Positions 23,081 through 36,758 of a DNA stretch of 64,000 nucleotides are shown here, one piece after another. Position numbers and translations under genes: made by a program. The stretch's first letter is position 1; the number at the start of each line of letters is the position of its first letter. Under the pieces are notes generated by a model. The model was not told the origin of the DNA and did no database searches. It saw nothing but the letters and a program-made list of their open reading frames with translations. Source of the DNA: Nemertoderma westbladi (Eukaryota; Xenacoelomorpha; Nemertodermatida; Nemertodermatidae); contig JAUCBJ010002985.1 of the NCBI GenBank assembly GCA_032718475.1, positions 1 through 64,000 on the forward strand, in the 5' to 3' direction.

Positions 23081-26000
23081 AGAATCTAATATAGAGAGAG
23101 GGGAGATCATCTAATATAGAGAGAGGGGAGATCATAGGATCTAATATAGAGAGAGGGGAGATCATTGGATCTAATATAGAGAGAGGGGAGATCATTGGAT
23201 CTAATATAGAGAGAGGGGAGATCATTGGATCTAATATAGAGAGAGGGGAGATCATAGGATCTAATATAGAGAGAGGGGAGATCATTGGATCTAATATAGA
23301 GAGAGGGGAGATACTAGAATCTAATATAGAGAGAGGGGAGATCATCTAATATAGAGAGAGGGGAGATCATATGATCTAATATAGAGAGAGGGGAGATCAT
23401 AGGATCTAATATAGAGAGAGGGGAGATACTAGGATCTAATATAGAGAGAGGGGAGATCATAGGATCTAATATAGAGAGAGGGGAGATCATAGGATCTAAT
23501 ATAGAGAGAGGGGAGATCATTGGATCTAATATAGAGAGAGGGGAGATACTAGAATCTAATATAGAGAGAGGGGAGATCATCTAATATAGAGAGAGGGGAG
23601 ATCATAGGATCTAATATAGAGAGAGGGGAGATCATTGGATCTAATATAGAGAGAGGGGAGATCATTGGATCTAATATCGAGAGAGGGGAGATACTAGAAT
23701 CTAATATAGAGAGAGGGGAGATCATCTAATATAGAGAGAGGGGAGATCATAGGATCTAATATAGAGAGAGGGGAGATCATAGGATCTAATATAGAGAGAG
23801 GGGAGATACTAGGATCTAATATAGAGAGAGGGGAGATCATAGGATCTAATATAGAGAGAGGGGAGATCATAGGATCTAATATAGAGAGAGGGGAGATCAT
23901 TGGATCTAATATAGAGAGAGGGGAGATACTAGAATCTAATATAGAGAGAGGGGAGATCATCTAATATAGAGAGAGGGGAGATCATAGGATCTAATATAGA
24001 GAGAGGGGAGATCATAGGATCTAATATAGAGAGAGGAGAGATACTAGGATCTAATATAGAGAGAGGGGAGATCACAGGATCTAATATAGAGAGAGGGGAG
24101 ATCATTGGATCTAATATAGAGAGAGGGGAGATCATAGGATCTAATGTAGAGAGAGGGGAGATCATAGGATCTAATATAGAGAGAGGGGAGATCATAGGAT
24201 CTAATATAGAGAGAGGGGAGATCATAGGATCTAATATAGAGAGAGGGGAGATCATTGGATCTAATATAGAGAGAGGGGAGATACTAGAATCTAATATAGA
24301 GAGAGGGGAGATCATCTAATATAGAGAGAGGGGAGATCATAGGATCTAATATAGAGAGAGGGGAGATCATTGGATCTAATATAGAGAGAGGGGAGATCAT
24401 TGGATCTAATATAGAGAGAGGGGAGATCATTGGATCTAATATAGAGAGAGGGGAGATCATAGGATCTAATGTAGAGAGAGGGGAGATCATAGGATCTAAT
24501 ATAGAGAGAGGGGAGATCATAGGATCTAATATAGAGAGAGGGGAGATCATAGGATCTAATATAGAGAGAGGGGAGATCATTGCATCTAATATAGAGAGAG
24601 GGGAGATACTAGAATCTAATATAGAGAGAGGGGAGATCATCTAATATAGAGAGAGGGGAGATCATAGGATCTAATATAGAGAGAGGGGAGATCATAGGAT
24701 CTAATGTAGAGAGAGGGGAGATCATAGGATCTAATATAGAGAGAGGGGAGATCATAGGATCTAATATAGAGAGAGGGGAGATCATTGGATCTAATATAGA
24801 GAGAGGGGAGATACTAGGATCTAATATAGAGAGAGGGGAGATCATCTAATATAGAGAGTGGGGAGATCATAGGATCTAATATAGAGAGAGGGGAGATCAT
24901 TGGATCTAATATAGAGAGATGGGAGATACTAGGATCTAATATAGAGAGAGGGGAGATCATTGGATCTAATATAGAGAGAGGGGAGATCATTGGATCTAAT
25001 ATAGAGAGAGGGGAGATACTAGGATCTAATATAGAGAGAGGGGAGATCATAGGATCTAATATAGAGAGAGGGGAGATACTAGGATCTAATATAGAGAGAG
25101 GGGAGATCATTGGATCTAATATAGAGAGAGGGGAGATACTAGGATCTAATATAGAGAGAGAGGGGAGATCGTAGGATCTAATATAGAGAGAGGGGAGATC
25201 ATAGGATCTAATATAGAGAGAGGGGAGATCATTGGATCTAATATAGAGAGAGGGGAGATCATCTAATATAGAGAGAGGGGAGATCATTAGATCTAATATA
25301 GAGAGAGGGGAGATCATCTAATATAGAGAGAGGGGAGATCATAGGATCTAATATAGAGAGAGGGGAGATCATTGGATCCAATATAGAGAGAGGGGAGATC
25401 ATAGGATCTAATATAGAGAGAGGGGAGATCATCTAATATAGAGAGAGGGGAGATCATTGGATCTAATATAGAGAGAGGGGAGATCATCTAATATAGAGAG
25501 AGGGGAGATCATAGGATCTAATATAGAGAGAGGGGAGATCATTGGATCTAATATAGAGAGAGGGGAGATCATAGGATCTAATATAGAGAGAGGGGAGATC
25601 ATCTAATATAGAGAGAGGGGAGATCATTGGATCTAATATAGAGAGAGGGGAGATCATCTAATATAGAGAGAGGGGAGATCATCTAATATAGAGAGAGGGG
25701 AGATCATTGGATCTAATATAGAGAGAGGGGAGATACTAGGATCTAATATAGAGAGAGGGGAGATCATTGGATCTAATATAGAGAGAGGGGAGATCATTGG
25801 ATCTAATATAGAGAGAGGGGAGATACTAGGATCTAATATAGAGAGAGGGGAGATCATCTAATATAGAGAGTGGGGAGATCATAGGATCTAATATAGAGAG
25901 AGGGGAGATCATTGGATCTAATATAGAGAGAGGGGAGATCATTGGATCTAATATAGAGAGAGGGGAGATCATAGGATCTAATATAGAGAGAGGGGAGATC

Positions 26001-29000
26001 ATTGGATCTAATATAGAGAGAGGGGAGATCATAGGATCTAATATAGAGAGAGGGGAGATCATCTAATATAGAGAGAGGGGAGATCATTGGATCTAATATA
26101 GAGAGAGGGGAGATCATTGGATCTAATATAGAGAGAGGGGAGATCATTGGATCTAATATAGAGAGAGGGGAGATCATAGGATCTAATATAGAGAGAGGGG
26201 AGATACTAGGATCTAATATAGAGAGAGGGGAGATACTATGATCTAATATAGAGAGAGGGGAGATCATAGGATCCAATATAGAGAGAGGGGAGATCATAGG
26301 ATCTAATATAGAGAGAGGGGAGATCATAGGATCTAATATAGAGAGAGGGGAGATCATAGGATCTAATATAGAGAGAGGGGAGATCATCTAATATAGAGAG
26401 AGGGGAGATCATTGGATCTAATATAGAGAGAGGGGAGATCATCTAATATAGAGAGAGGGGAGATCATTGGATCTAATATAGAGAGAGGGGAGATCATAGG
26501 ATCTAATATAGAGAGAGGGGAGATCATCTAATATAGAGAGAGGGGAGATCATTGGATCTAATATAGAGAGAGGGGAGATCATCTAATATAGAGAGAGGGG
26601 AGATCATCTAATATAGAGAGAGGGGAGATCATTGGATCTAATATAGAGAGAGGGGAGATCTAGGATCTAATATAGAGAGAGGGGAGATCATTGGATCTAA
26701 TATAGAGAGAGGGGAGATCATTGGATCTAATATAGAGAGAGGGGAGATACTAGGATCTAATATAGAGAGAGGGGAGATCATCTAATATAGAGAGTGGGGA
26801 GATCATAGGATCTAATATAGAGAGAGGGGAGATCATAGGATCTAATATAGAGAGAGGGGAGATCATTGGATCTAATATAGAGAGAGGGGAGATCATAGGA
26901 TCTAATATAGAGAGAGGGGAGATCATTGGATCTAATATAGAGAGAGGGGAGATCATAGGATCTAATATAGAGAGAGGGGAGATCATCTAATATAGAGAGA
27001 GGGGAGATCATAGGATCTAATATAGAGAGAGGGGAGATCATTGGATCTAATATAGAGAGAGGGGAGATCATTGGATCTAATATAGAGAGAGGGGAGATCA
27101 TTGGATCTAATATAGAGAGAGGGGAGATCATTGGATCTAATATAGAGAGAGGGGAGATCATAGGATCTAATATAGAGAGAGGGGAGATCATAGGATCTAA
27201 TATAGAGAGAGGGGAGATCATAGGATCTAATATAGAGAGAGGGGAGATCATCTAATATAGAGAGAGGGGAGATCATTGGATCTAATATAGAGAGAGGGGA
27301 GATACTAGGATCTAATATAGAGAGAGGGGAGATCATCTAATATAGAGAGAGGGGAGATCATAGGATCTAATATAGAGAGAGGGGAGATCATAGGATCTAA
27401 TATAGAGAGAGGGGAGATCATTGGATCTAATATAGAGAGAGGGGAGATCATTGGATCTAATATAGAGAGAGGGGAGATAATAGGATCTAATATAGAGAGA
27501 GGGGAGATCATCTAATATAGAGAGAGGGGAGATCATAGGATCTAATATAGAGAGAGGGGAGATCATAGGATCTAATATAGAGAGAGGGGAGATCATTGGA
27601 TCTAATATAGAGAGAGGGGAGATACTAGGATCTAATATAGAGAGAGGGGAGATCATCTAATATAGAGAGTGGGGAGATCATAGGATCTAATATAGAGAGA
27701 GGGGAGATCATTGGATCTAATATAGAGAGAGGGGAGATCATAGGATCTAATGTAGAGAGAGGGGAGATCATTGGATCTAATATAGAGATAGGGGAGATCT
27801 TAGGATCTAATATAGAGAGAGGGGAGATCTTAGGATCTAATATAGAGAGAGGGGAGATCATCTAATATAGAGAGTGGGGAGATCATAGGATCTAATATAG
27901 AGAGAGGGGAGATCATTGGATCTAATATAGAGAGAGGGGAGATCATAGGATCTAATGTAGAGTGAGGGGAGATCATTGGATCTAATATAGAGATAGGGGA
28001 GATCTTAGGATCTAATATAGAGAGAGGGGAGATCATAGGATCTAATATAGAGAGAGGGGAGATCATTGGATCTAATATAGAGAGAGGGGAGATCATAGGA
28101 TCTAATATAGAGAGAGGGGAGATCATCTAATATAGAGAGAGGGGAGATCATCTAATATAGAGAGAGGGGAGATAATAGGATCTAATATAGAGAGAGGGGA
28201 GATCATTGGATCTAATATAGAGAGAGGGGAGATCATAGGATCTAATATAGAGAGAGGGGAGATCATCTAATATAGAGAGAGGGGAGATCATCTAATATAG
28301 AGAGAGGGGAGATCATAGGATCTAATATAGAGAGAGGGGAGATCATTGGATCTAATATAGAGAGAGGGGAGATCATAGGATCTAATATAGAGAGAGGGGA
28401 GATCATAGGATCTAATATAGAGAGAGGGGAGATCATTGGATCTAATATAGAGAGAGGGGAGATCATTGGATCTAATATATAGAGAGGGGAGATCATCTAA
28501 TATAGAGAGAGGGGAGATCATCTAATATAGAGAGAGGGGAGATCATAGGATCTAATATAGAGAGAGGGGAGATCATTGGATCTAATATAGAGAGAGGGGA
28601 GATCATAGGATCTAATATAGAGAGAGGGGAGATCATAGGATCTAATATAGAGAGAGGGGAGATCATAGGATCTAATATAGAGAGAGGGGAGATCATCTAA
28701 TATAGAGAGAGGGGAGATCATAGGATCTAATATAGAGAGAGGGGAGATCATTGGATCTAATATAGAGAGAGGGGAGATCATTGGATCTAATATAGAGAGA
28801 GGGGAGATCATTGGATCTAATATAGAGAGAGGGGAGATCATTGGATCTAATATAGAGAGAGGGGAGTTCATAGGATCTAATATAGAGAGAGGGGAGATCA
28901 TAGGATCTAATATAGAGAGATGGGAGATCATAGGATCTAATATAGAGAGAGGGGAGATCATTGGATCTAATGTAGAGAGAGGGGAGATAATAGGATCTAA

Positions 29001-31806
29001 TATAGAGAGAGAGAGGAGATCATAGGATCTAATATAGAGAGAGGGGAGATCATAGGATCTAATATAGAGAGAGGGGAGATCATTGGATCTAATATAGAGA
29101 GAGGGGAGATCATATGATCTAATATAGAGAGAGGGGAGATCATTGGATCTAATGTAGAGAGAGGGGAGATAATAGGATCTAATATAGAGAGAGAGAGGAG
29201 ATCATTGGATCTAATATAGAGAGAGGGGAGATCATTGGATCTAATATAGAGAGAGGGGAGTTCATAGGATCTAATATAGAGAGAGGGGAGATCATAGGAT
29301 CTAATATAGAGAGATGGGAGATCATAGGATCTAATATAGAGAGAGGGGAGATCATTGGATCTAATGTAGAGAGAGGGGAGATAATAGGATCTAATATAGA
29401 GAGAGAGAGGAGATCATTGGATCTAATATAGAGAGAGGGGAGATCATTGGATCTAATATAGAGAGAGGGGAGTTCATAGGATCTAATATAGAGAGAGGGG
29501 AGATCATCTAATATAGAGAGAGGGGAGATAATAGGATCTAATATAGAGAGAGAGAGGAGATCATTGGATCTAATATAGAGAGAGGGGAGATCATTGGATC
29601 TAATATAGAGAGAGGGGAGATCATAGGATCTAATATAGAGAGAGGGGAGATCATCTAATATAGAGAGAGGGGAGATAATAGGATCTAATATAGAGAGAGA
29701 GAGGAGATCATTGGATCTAATATAGAGAGAGGGGAGATCATTGGATCTAATATAGAGAGAGGGGAGTTCATAGGATCTAATATAGAGAGAGGGGAGATCA
29801 TAGGATCTAATATAGAGAGATGGGAGATCATAGGATCTAATATAGAGAGAGGGGAGATCATTGGATCTAATGTAGAGAGAGGGGAGATAATAGGATCTAA
29901 TATAGAGAGAGAGAGGAGATCATAGGATCTAATATAGAGAGAGGGGAGATCATAGGATCTAATATAGAGAGAGGGGAGATCATTGGATCTAATATAGAGA
30001 GAGGGGAGATCATATGATCTAATATAGAGAGAGGGGAGATCATTGGATCTAATGTAGAGAGAGGGGAGATAATAGGATCTAATATAGAGAGAGAGAGGAG
30101 ATCATAGGATCTAATATAGAGAGAGGGGAGATCATAGGATCTAATATAGAGAGAGGGGAGATCATCTAATATAGAGAGAGGGGAGATCATAGGATCTAAT
30201 ATAGAGAGAGGGGAGATCATTGGATCTAATATAGAGAGAGGGGAGATCATTGGATCTAATATAGAGAGAGGGGAGATCATTGGATCTAATATAGAGAGAG
30301 GGGAGATCATTGGATCTAATATAGAGAGAGGGGAGTTCATAGGATCTAATATAGAGAGAGGGGAGATCATAGGATCTAATATAGAGAGATGGGAGATCAT
30401 AGGATCTAATATAGAGAGAGGGGAGATCATTGGATCTAATGTAGAGAGAGCGGAGATAATAGGATCTAATATAGAGAGAGAGAGGAGATCATAGGATCTA
30501 ATATAGAGAGAGGGGAGATCATAGGATCTAATATAGAGAGAGGGGAGATCATTGGATCTAATATAGAGAGAGGGGAGATCATATGATCTAATATAGAGAG
30601 AGGGGAGATCATTGGATCTAATGTAGAGAGAGGGGAGATAATAGGATCTAATATAGAGAGAGAGAGGAGATCATAGGATCTAATATAGAGAGAGGGGAGA
30701 TCATAGGATATAATGTAGAGATAGGGGAGATCATAATATCTAATATAGAGAGGGGAGATCATAGGATCTAATATAGAGAGAGAGAGGAGATCATAGGATC
30801 TAATATAGAGAGAGGGGAGATCATAGGATCTAATGTAGAGATAGGGGAGATCATAGGATCTAATGTAGAGATAGGGGAGATCATAGGATCTAATATAGAG
30901 AGAGGGGAGATCATAGGATCTAATATAGAGAGAGGGGAGATCATAGGATCTAATATAGAGAGAGGGGAGATCATAGGATCTAATATAGAGAGAGGGGAGA
31001 TCATTGGATCTAATATAGAGAGAGGGGAGATCATTGGATCTAATATAGAGAGAGGGGAGATGATAGGATCTAATATAGAGAGAGGGGAGATCATTGGATC
31101 TAATATAGAGAGAGGGGAGATCATATGATCTAATATAGAGAGAGGGGAGATCATTGGATCTAATGTAGAGAGAGGGGAGATAATAGGATCTAATATAGAG
31201 AGAGAGAGGAGATCATAGGATCTAATATAGAGAGAGGGGAGATCATAGGATCTAATGTAGAGATAGGGGAGATCATAGGATCTAATGTAGAGATAGGGGA
31301 GATCATAGGATCTAATATAGAGAGGGGAGATCATAGGATCTAATATAGAGAGAGGGGAGATCATCTAATATAGAGAGAGGGGAGATCATAGGATCTAATA
31401 TAGAGAGAGGGGAGATCATAGGATCTAATATAGAGAGAGGGGAGATCATTGGATCTAATATAGAGAGAGGGGAGATCATAGGATCTAATATAGAGAGAGG
31501 GGAGATCATAGGATCTAATATAGAGAGAGGGGAGATCATAGGATCTAATGTAGAGAGAGGGGAGATACTAGGATCTAATATAGAGAGAGGGGAGATCATC
31601 TAATATAGAGAGAGGGGAGATCATAGGATCTAATATAGAGAGAGGGGAGATCATTGGATCTAATATAGAGAGAGGGGAGATCATTGGATCTAATATAGAG
31701 AGAGGGGAGATCATAGGATCTAATATAGAGAGAGGGGAGATCATAGGATCTAATATAGAGAGAGGGGAGATCATCTAATATAGAGAGAGGGGAGATCATA
31801 GGATGT
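23081..31806 (+). repeat. Giant 30-bp/25-bp GA-rich minisatellite, right block
   Basis: Continuation of the array that starts at 7797, about 8.7 kb, in the same orientation. Variants are distributed differently from the left block. Between 23.3 and 26 kb, GATACTAGAATCT and GATACTAGGATCT units recur at regular intervals and mark a higher-order period. The array ends with a diverged GGATGTAATAATATTT at 31801-31816. Confidence 0.97.
28970..31330 (+). repeat. Variant sub-block of the minisatellite with 32-bp units and higher-order repeats
   Basis: Units with an extra GA pair (ATAGAGAGAGAGAGGAGATC) alternate with GAGATAATAGG, GAGTTCATAGG and GAGATGGGAGATC variants in a repeated order. One composite block starting near 28.69 kb reappears about 1.47 kb downstream, near 30.16 kb. 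This indicates recent unequal exchange or segmental duplication within the array. Confidence 0.75.
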
Positions 31807-32461
31807 AATAATATTTAAATATTTACAAACTGGCAATACAGTGCGGTATATATATATATATATATATTATTTTTTAGCCATTTTAGCCCCTACTATACTG
31901 TATTAAAACTATTCTGAGAGTGAAGTGCCCACGGGAACAGAACGAGTTCAGGTCAACGGGGCGAAAATACGTTCCACAGGAGAAACATAACTGACAGACA
32001 ATAATGAGGGAAAGGATCAGGTTTCAGAGACGTCTTTTTCTAACCAAAACAATAAACGTTGGTGTTACCAATTTAGGGAAAGGAGTAATAAAATGAAAAC
32101 CATTTCGACCCTTTGACTCTTTCGACCATTTAACCAGAAAAGAACGTGAACGGGCAAAATTTGTTTAATAAATAATGTTTAATGTTTAATTCACACAATG
32201 GTGACAATAAGTAAAACCAGTTACTGCATAAAACATTATATAAATAAAAACGAGATAGATCGATAAGTTTAAGAGATGCACCAATATACATTATGTGATT
32301 TTGTTAACATAAGGTTTACAGTTCGAAGATATACTTGGTGACGACAAGTAATACAATATAATTAATAATCATAGCAATTGCACAATATACGGAATGCGAT
32401 TCAAAGGCTCTAAGAGAACGAGCGATGTGTGTCTCATCTAGTCAGGTAATAGAATGTTGTA
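31807..32461. other. Transition DNA between minisatellite and LINE; TA microsatellite
   Basis: A (TA) run lies at about 31848-31867. The remainder has no supported gene. The 3' end of the minus-strand LINE probably lies here, but I could not fix its terminus. Confidence 0.5.
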
Positions 32462-33103
32462 TTAGTTCAGTATCAGGTTTCTCTTTGTTTTAAATGTGGT
32501 GCCGCTCATATCAAACACTTCAGATATGAAGCTGGCATCCATGATTGTTTTTGGGGAAGGTTTGGTGGTATGAATACTTCCTAGCAGGTTCGTAATGTCG
32601 TATCTGTAGAAGATGAGCGACATCAGTTGTGGTAGACTGTAGCTTTTCCTAGCTAAATGATACAGACTGCTCAGCCCTATATAGGATCGGCCAGGGTGGA
32701 GTTTTGAAGTAAGGAAATGTTGAGAGCTGTCCTCAGATGAATGTTTGGGCATGTTTTAGCGCGTATAACGTTTTTTGACTGCTTCTCGAGATACATCCAC
32801 AGAGATTGGTCTAATCTGGGTAACATGGTGCATGGTGTCATTGGATACATAGTTTCCGATTTTTAGCAGAGACCTCAGTTTCTTTCTATAGAATGCATCA
32901 GTCCTCTCGAGGTTAGTAGGAGAAAGTGCTCCAAAGAGGTACTGAGACAGAAGATACTGGTACAAAGAGGTTTCAACGGGATAGTGTCTTGTTGTCCACC
33001 CATTTTGGTGAAAGATGCCACAGAACTGAGATACTATTTTGTGTATTTGGACTGAGGGTGTTGAGATTGGCAGACTTCCTATGTTAAACCCTAGGAAGAA
33101 CAA
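32462..33103 (-). pseudogene. LINE reverse transcriptase C-terminal region, frame-broken
   Basis: Two consecutive minus-strand frames (33103-32756 and 32752-32462) carry sequence typical of the region after the LINE polymerase domain. Examples are YLFGALSPTNLERTDAFYRK and, further on, SLYHLARKSYSLPQLMSL. A stop and frame change near 32754 separate them. The only domain signal is position after the RT palm and the conserved-looking spacing of aromatic and basic residues. Confidence 0.6.
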
Positions 33104-33118
33104 GTTATTTGATTTTGC

Positions 33119-33580
33119 TTACATCCTATTAATGATGTTCAGATGTTGTTTGAAAGGGGTATGCATACATCCTGGTAAAGCCGTCCAATATATCTTGACT
33201 GGGTCAATTGTTAGACCAATGTTCCCTAATTCTACACACAGGGTGGTTGCAAGGCGCTCCAAAGTCGTCGGATGTGATGCTAGTAGGCCAATGTCGTCGG
33301 CGTATGACGAAGAACCCATGTTTATGTTATACACTTTGTGTCCTATACCTGTGCTATGTAGAGCAGCGAATACGTCCTTGAGGAAGAAGTTGAATAGTAG
33401 TGGAGAGATAAGGGACCCTTGCTTAACTCCATTGTTCATCACAATACCTTCAGAGTCGATGACTGAGTCGAACTTTAGAAACATAATCCCCTTGCTATAA
33501 TAGTTCCATAAGAGTCTGCATATGAAGGGATTCAGTGTGCCACTTAGTTTCTAAAACAGCACACAGTAGTTGACGCTGTC
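33119..33580 (-). pseudogene. LINE reverse transcriptase palm domain, broken
   Basis: The 33484-33119 frame contains NNGVKQGSLISPLLFNFFL (the QG-S-LSPLLF block of non-LTR reverse transcriptases), then SSSYADDIGLLA with the catalytic YADD, then NIGLTIDP. The upstream fingers region is recognisable only as fragments, and AT-rich sequence at about 33660-33980 interrupts it. This copy cannot make an active enzyme. Confidence 0.85.
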
Positions 33581-34017
33581 GAACGCAGAGGCCACGTCCA
33601 TTTGGCAAAAATAGCTGACAGATCCTTGTGATCGCTATAGCTCAATACATTCTAGGACATTCGCTATAATCAGGTCTGATTTATTGATTGATTTTTTTTT
33701 ACACTGGTGGTAGAGCTGGCTAAAAACGTACTGCACCGAACATAATTACTAACTGTAAGGGGACATGTCGTAAAATGTTAAGTAAATTACATAATAGTTA
33801 TTTGAATGTGTAAAGTAAAAACATTCGATTATAAAAAAATTGTGAGTTAAAACCAAGTGTAAGGATAGCCTCATGAGGTATTAAACATCGTTTCCATGAG
33901 GGTCCTATAAATAAAAATAGTGGATAATATTAATGTTAAAGTTAAGAGGGGGGCTCAGCCTCGAATAGGTGTTTTCAGATATCTGTCCCAATAGGATCTT
34001 GGTATGCCCATTGGGTA

Positions 34018-34879
34018 TCAAACGGAATGAGGATGGGTCGAAGATACTGGTCTAGTATTGCAGCTTCCATGATTTTTGCGAGAATGGATATTGATGATAT
34101 AGGCCTGTATGAGGTGGGACACATTATGTCCTTGTTTTTGATGCCAATCAATCAATGTCTCGCCCAGAATGTTGGGCACATACCCAGTTCGAATACAACT
34201 ATTTATCAATTTGGTAAGAGCAGAGAAGATAATGTCATCACATGCATCTACTGTAGTATATGTTCTTGAATCTGGTGCCTTGCCTGTTTTGAGTGAGAGA
34301 ACAGAGAACGGCTCTTTTAACTGTGGCAGTGGATAGCATTGGACCTGTGTTCCCTAAGGTTTGGCAGTTTTCATTCAAATGTTTCCCCATGCTGGCCCTT
34401 TCCTCTACTTGATCTTTGGCGATTTGGAATTTGGCTTTTTGGTGTTTATGCAGACTCATCCTCATATGTATTCCTGCACTTGATTGGTGGCATCCAAGTA
34501 GGCTTTTCCAAAATAGTTTAACTTTGCCCTTTTTGTGTTTCAGGTAGGAGTGTGAGTGTATGGTTTTATCCAAGTCCATCTTTAATAAGTAATTGCGCAG
34601 TTTCCTTACCAATTTTTTGGACTCATGAAATTTGGTTGCAAATTCATCACTTTTTAACTTTCCACGCTTTTTCCAAATATTGTATAGCGATGTAGAGGTT
34701 TTTACACGTTCATCCAAGTGCTGGTTTCTTAAGTGTTTCTTACCTCGTTTCTTCTTAATTATGATAACCTGTTTAATGTATTTATTTGCAACTGATGTAA
34801 TGATATGTTGTAGCTTGTTGGTGATGAGATCTATGTCAGTACTCTTCCATGTTTGGTCATTAGACATGCTGTCCAACAT
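34018..34879 (-). pseudogene. LINE region between endonuclease and reverse transcriptase, broken
   Basis: The 34879-34238 frame is lysine-rich and helical (IIIKKKRGKKHLR, SLYNIWKKRGKLKSDEF). This is the usual character of the linker between endonuclease and RT in LINE ORF2 proteins. A second short frame at 34209-34018 (CIRTGYVPNILGETLI) resembles the start of the RT fingers. Overlapping plus-strand frames are shadows. Confidence 0.65.
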
Positions 34880-35098
34880 CTTTGTTATCTCTGAAAGTAT
34901 TTCTTATTTGTATTTGATTAAGTTATTGTGAGATATTTTCGACCAGTCATATCGTTGTTGACTGCAAGATTTATTACCACCACAGGAGTAAGTGTCACAT
35001 CGTTTGGCAGTAGAAGTTACCAATGAGATTGTAAGATTGATTGGAACGTCAATAGTAGTAGCTTACTAGGCCCTCATGAGTACCTGCAGCTGGTGTTT

Positions 35099-35812
35099 CT
35101 ATCGTCTATCGGGTATACATCCTTGAACAATAGACTGTTCTACTGATTTAGGAGCTAGCACATGGTCAATGTAACTATTAGAGACACCGTAGAAAGTGTT
35201 ACGGGGGCCGGTGAACTTATTACATGTATCCACTGCAGTTAGGGTATTATTTGCAATGAAGGAATTAAGTATCTTTCCTCTGCGGATTGGTTTTAGGCGT
35301 CCATATCTTGGGCCTTGAAGTGCGCCCAGGTCAGCATTTGTATCAGTGAGTATAACTGGGTTACACCTCGGGTATTTCATGATAATGGCTGTTAAGCATC
35401 CCAGAAAATCAGAGTAATCTGCCATGTTTTTCCCAGCATCAGGTGCATATGCACTGATATGTAGTAACTCCTCTTGTAGGTTTCCTTTGAGCCTGGCATG
35501 TATTCCAACAATATCTGTACCGGATCACACTTTCGTACAACTGCTGAATCTATCATGTTTGAAAGCTAGGGCCACACCCCCTTGACCACGGGGACAGTTT
35601 GGTTTTCTAGTGCCTGGTAAGTAATGGCAGGTAAAATTATCTCCGAATAGTGATGGTATTAGTTCTTTTGATTCAGTTCTGTCCAGCCAATGTTCCTGGA
35701 TTGCAAACACGTCACTGTTTAATCCTAACTTACTAATATAACTCCAGTTGCTAAGATGGCCGCGTACGTTAAAGCTTGTAAGATTTAGTTGCTGGACAGT
35801 GTCCTTATCCAT
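35099..35812 (-). pseudogene. LINE APE-type endonuclease, interrupted
   Basis: Two minus-strand frames (35812-35525 and 35425-35099) together span an apurinic/apyrimidinic-type endonuclease domain. Visible motifs are LTSFNVRG (N-terminal strand), DVFAIQEHWL (catalytic Glu), TDTNADLG (Asp/Asn block) and SYIDHVLAP (the S-x-ID-H/Y block). These nick the target DNA in LINE retrotransposition. Stops near 35525 and a gap of about 100 bp break the domain. The ATG at 35812 gives MDKDTVQQLN and probably starts ORF2. Confidence 0.85.
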
Positions 35813-36133
35813 GGTAGAGCTTGGGTTAAAAATAATGTGCTTGGCGATTTGGGTGGTCAGTGCTCAATTTGCTGTGGCCCCAGTCATATGTTCTAGAGCG
35901 GTTGAACCAGTCAGTGCATGTAATTCCCTGGGGCCAGAATTTACCATCCTTGTGTCCCTTTTATCCAAGTCGACTTCTACCTTAAAGTTTTTGCAGTTGT
36001 TTGTAATTCTAGTTGTTATTCGATATGCCTCCACATTATGATTATATAGGTATTCAGTGATGTCCTCTTATAGTATGCTTCTTATGAACATCATTGATAA
36101 AGTTTGTCCTTCTTTGTTTCGCTGCTTGGAGGT

Positions 36134-36758
36134 TTACCTTATTATCTGTTTTGTGTTTGGTGAGGTAGTGGTGTATAAGTTTTGGTGACCCTTTATTATG
36201 GATTGAATGGCCTTCAAATTTTTCCCTGGCTGATTGTGAGTACCTTGGTGCTGTTGGTGAAGGTTGGTGCTGGATAGACCTATGTTGGAGACTTTTTGCC
36301 GGGTTGCATTCATCCTTCTTTGTGTTGTGTCATGGGTGTACACGTGGCGTTTATCACCGCTCTGCTTCAGTGGTGAATTGACTATGTCTCTATGGGTTTT
36401 TTTATTACCTGTTTGTCTCCATGGAGTTCTGTTGTGTATCTCTTCACCTTTGTTGCTAAGATGCTCAAATCTATTGTCTATTGTACGTGGAAGTTGTGGA
36501 TTGATGTTTACTATTTGTGTTTGTCATGTTGGTGTTGATGGTGTTCTTGCTGCTGTTGTTAGGTCTACTTGGTTTAGATGTATTTTGGATCCACTCAGAC
36601 TTGGTACTTTTACTGCGCTGTTGATGCGCTACTGCTGGAGAGTTGTCATGGTATGAATCAAGTGTTATAAGGTCATCTGATTCAGCCTCGTTGTCAACGT
36701 CAGCTGTGACAAGATTAACTGGTAAGAGATTATTTTCATTCATTAGATCAGATACCTT
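36134..36758 (-). pseudogene. LINE ORF1, 3' part, truncated by Polinton insertion
   Basis: The minus-strand frame 36743-36471 (acidic then Ser/Thr/Asn-rich) and a further broken frame to 36134 are the downstream part of ORF1. The frame runs to the Polinton border at 36758, and the same frame resumes on the other side at 54957. One copy of the 6-bp target duplication joins the two sides without a stop. No known ORF1 domain is recognised. Confidence 0.7.
36753..36758. repeat. Polinton target-site duplication TACCTT, left copy
   Basis: TACCTT immediately precedes the left terminal repeat, and an identical TACCTT (54957-54962) follows the right one. Six-base duplications are the hallmark of Polinton integrases. 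Confidence 0.95.

Larger units (their letters stand above)
32462..36758 (-). mobile_element. Decayed LINE, 3' part (minus strand), left of the Polinton
   Basis: Going along the minus strand, pieces of ORF1, an APE-type endonuclease, a linker, a reverse transcriptase palm and a C-terminal region appear in the canonical order, but in different frames with stops between them. The element continues beyond the Polinton: its 5' part lies at 54957-55740, so about 5.1 kb of LINE sequence was split by the 18.2-kb insertion. The clade is not assigned; the endonuclease type excludes R2-like elements. Confidence 0.85.

Noticed and set aside
7779-31799. Dozens of long ORFs encoding MISPLSILDP, DLPSLYIRSY or IERGEIIGSN repeats in several frames and both strands
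   Set aside because: The 30-bp unit is a multiple of three and lacks stops in several frames, so open frames are automatic; 25-bp units switch frames without selection against it. No evidence of coding.
7797-31806. CRISPR-like regular repeats
   Set aside because: No unique spacers: the whole unit repeats, and the DNA is eukaryotic.
34339-36656. Plus-strand ORFs over the LINE (for example 34632-34931, 36264-36656)
   Set aside because: They lie opposite recognisable minus-strand LINE domains and have no motifs.
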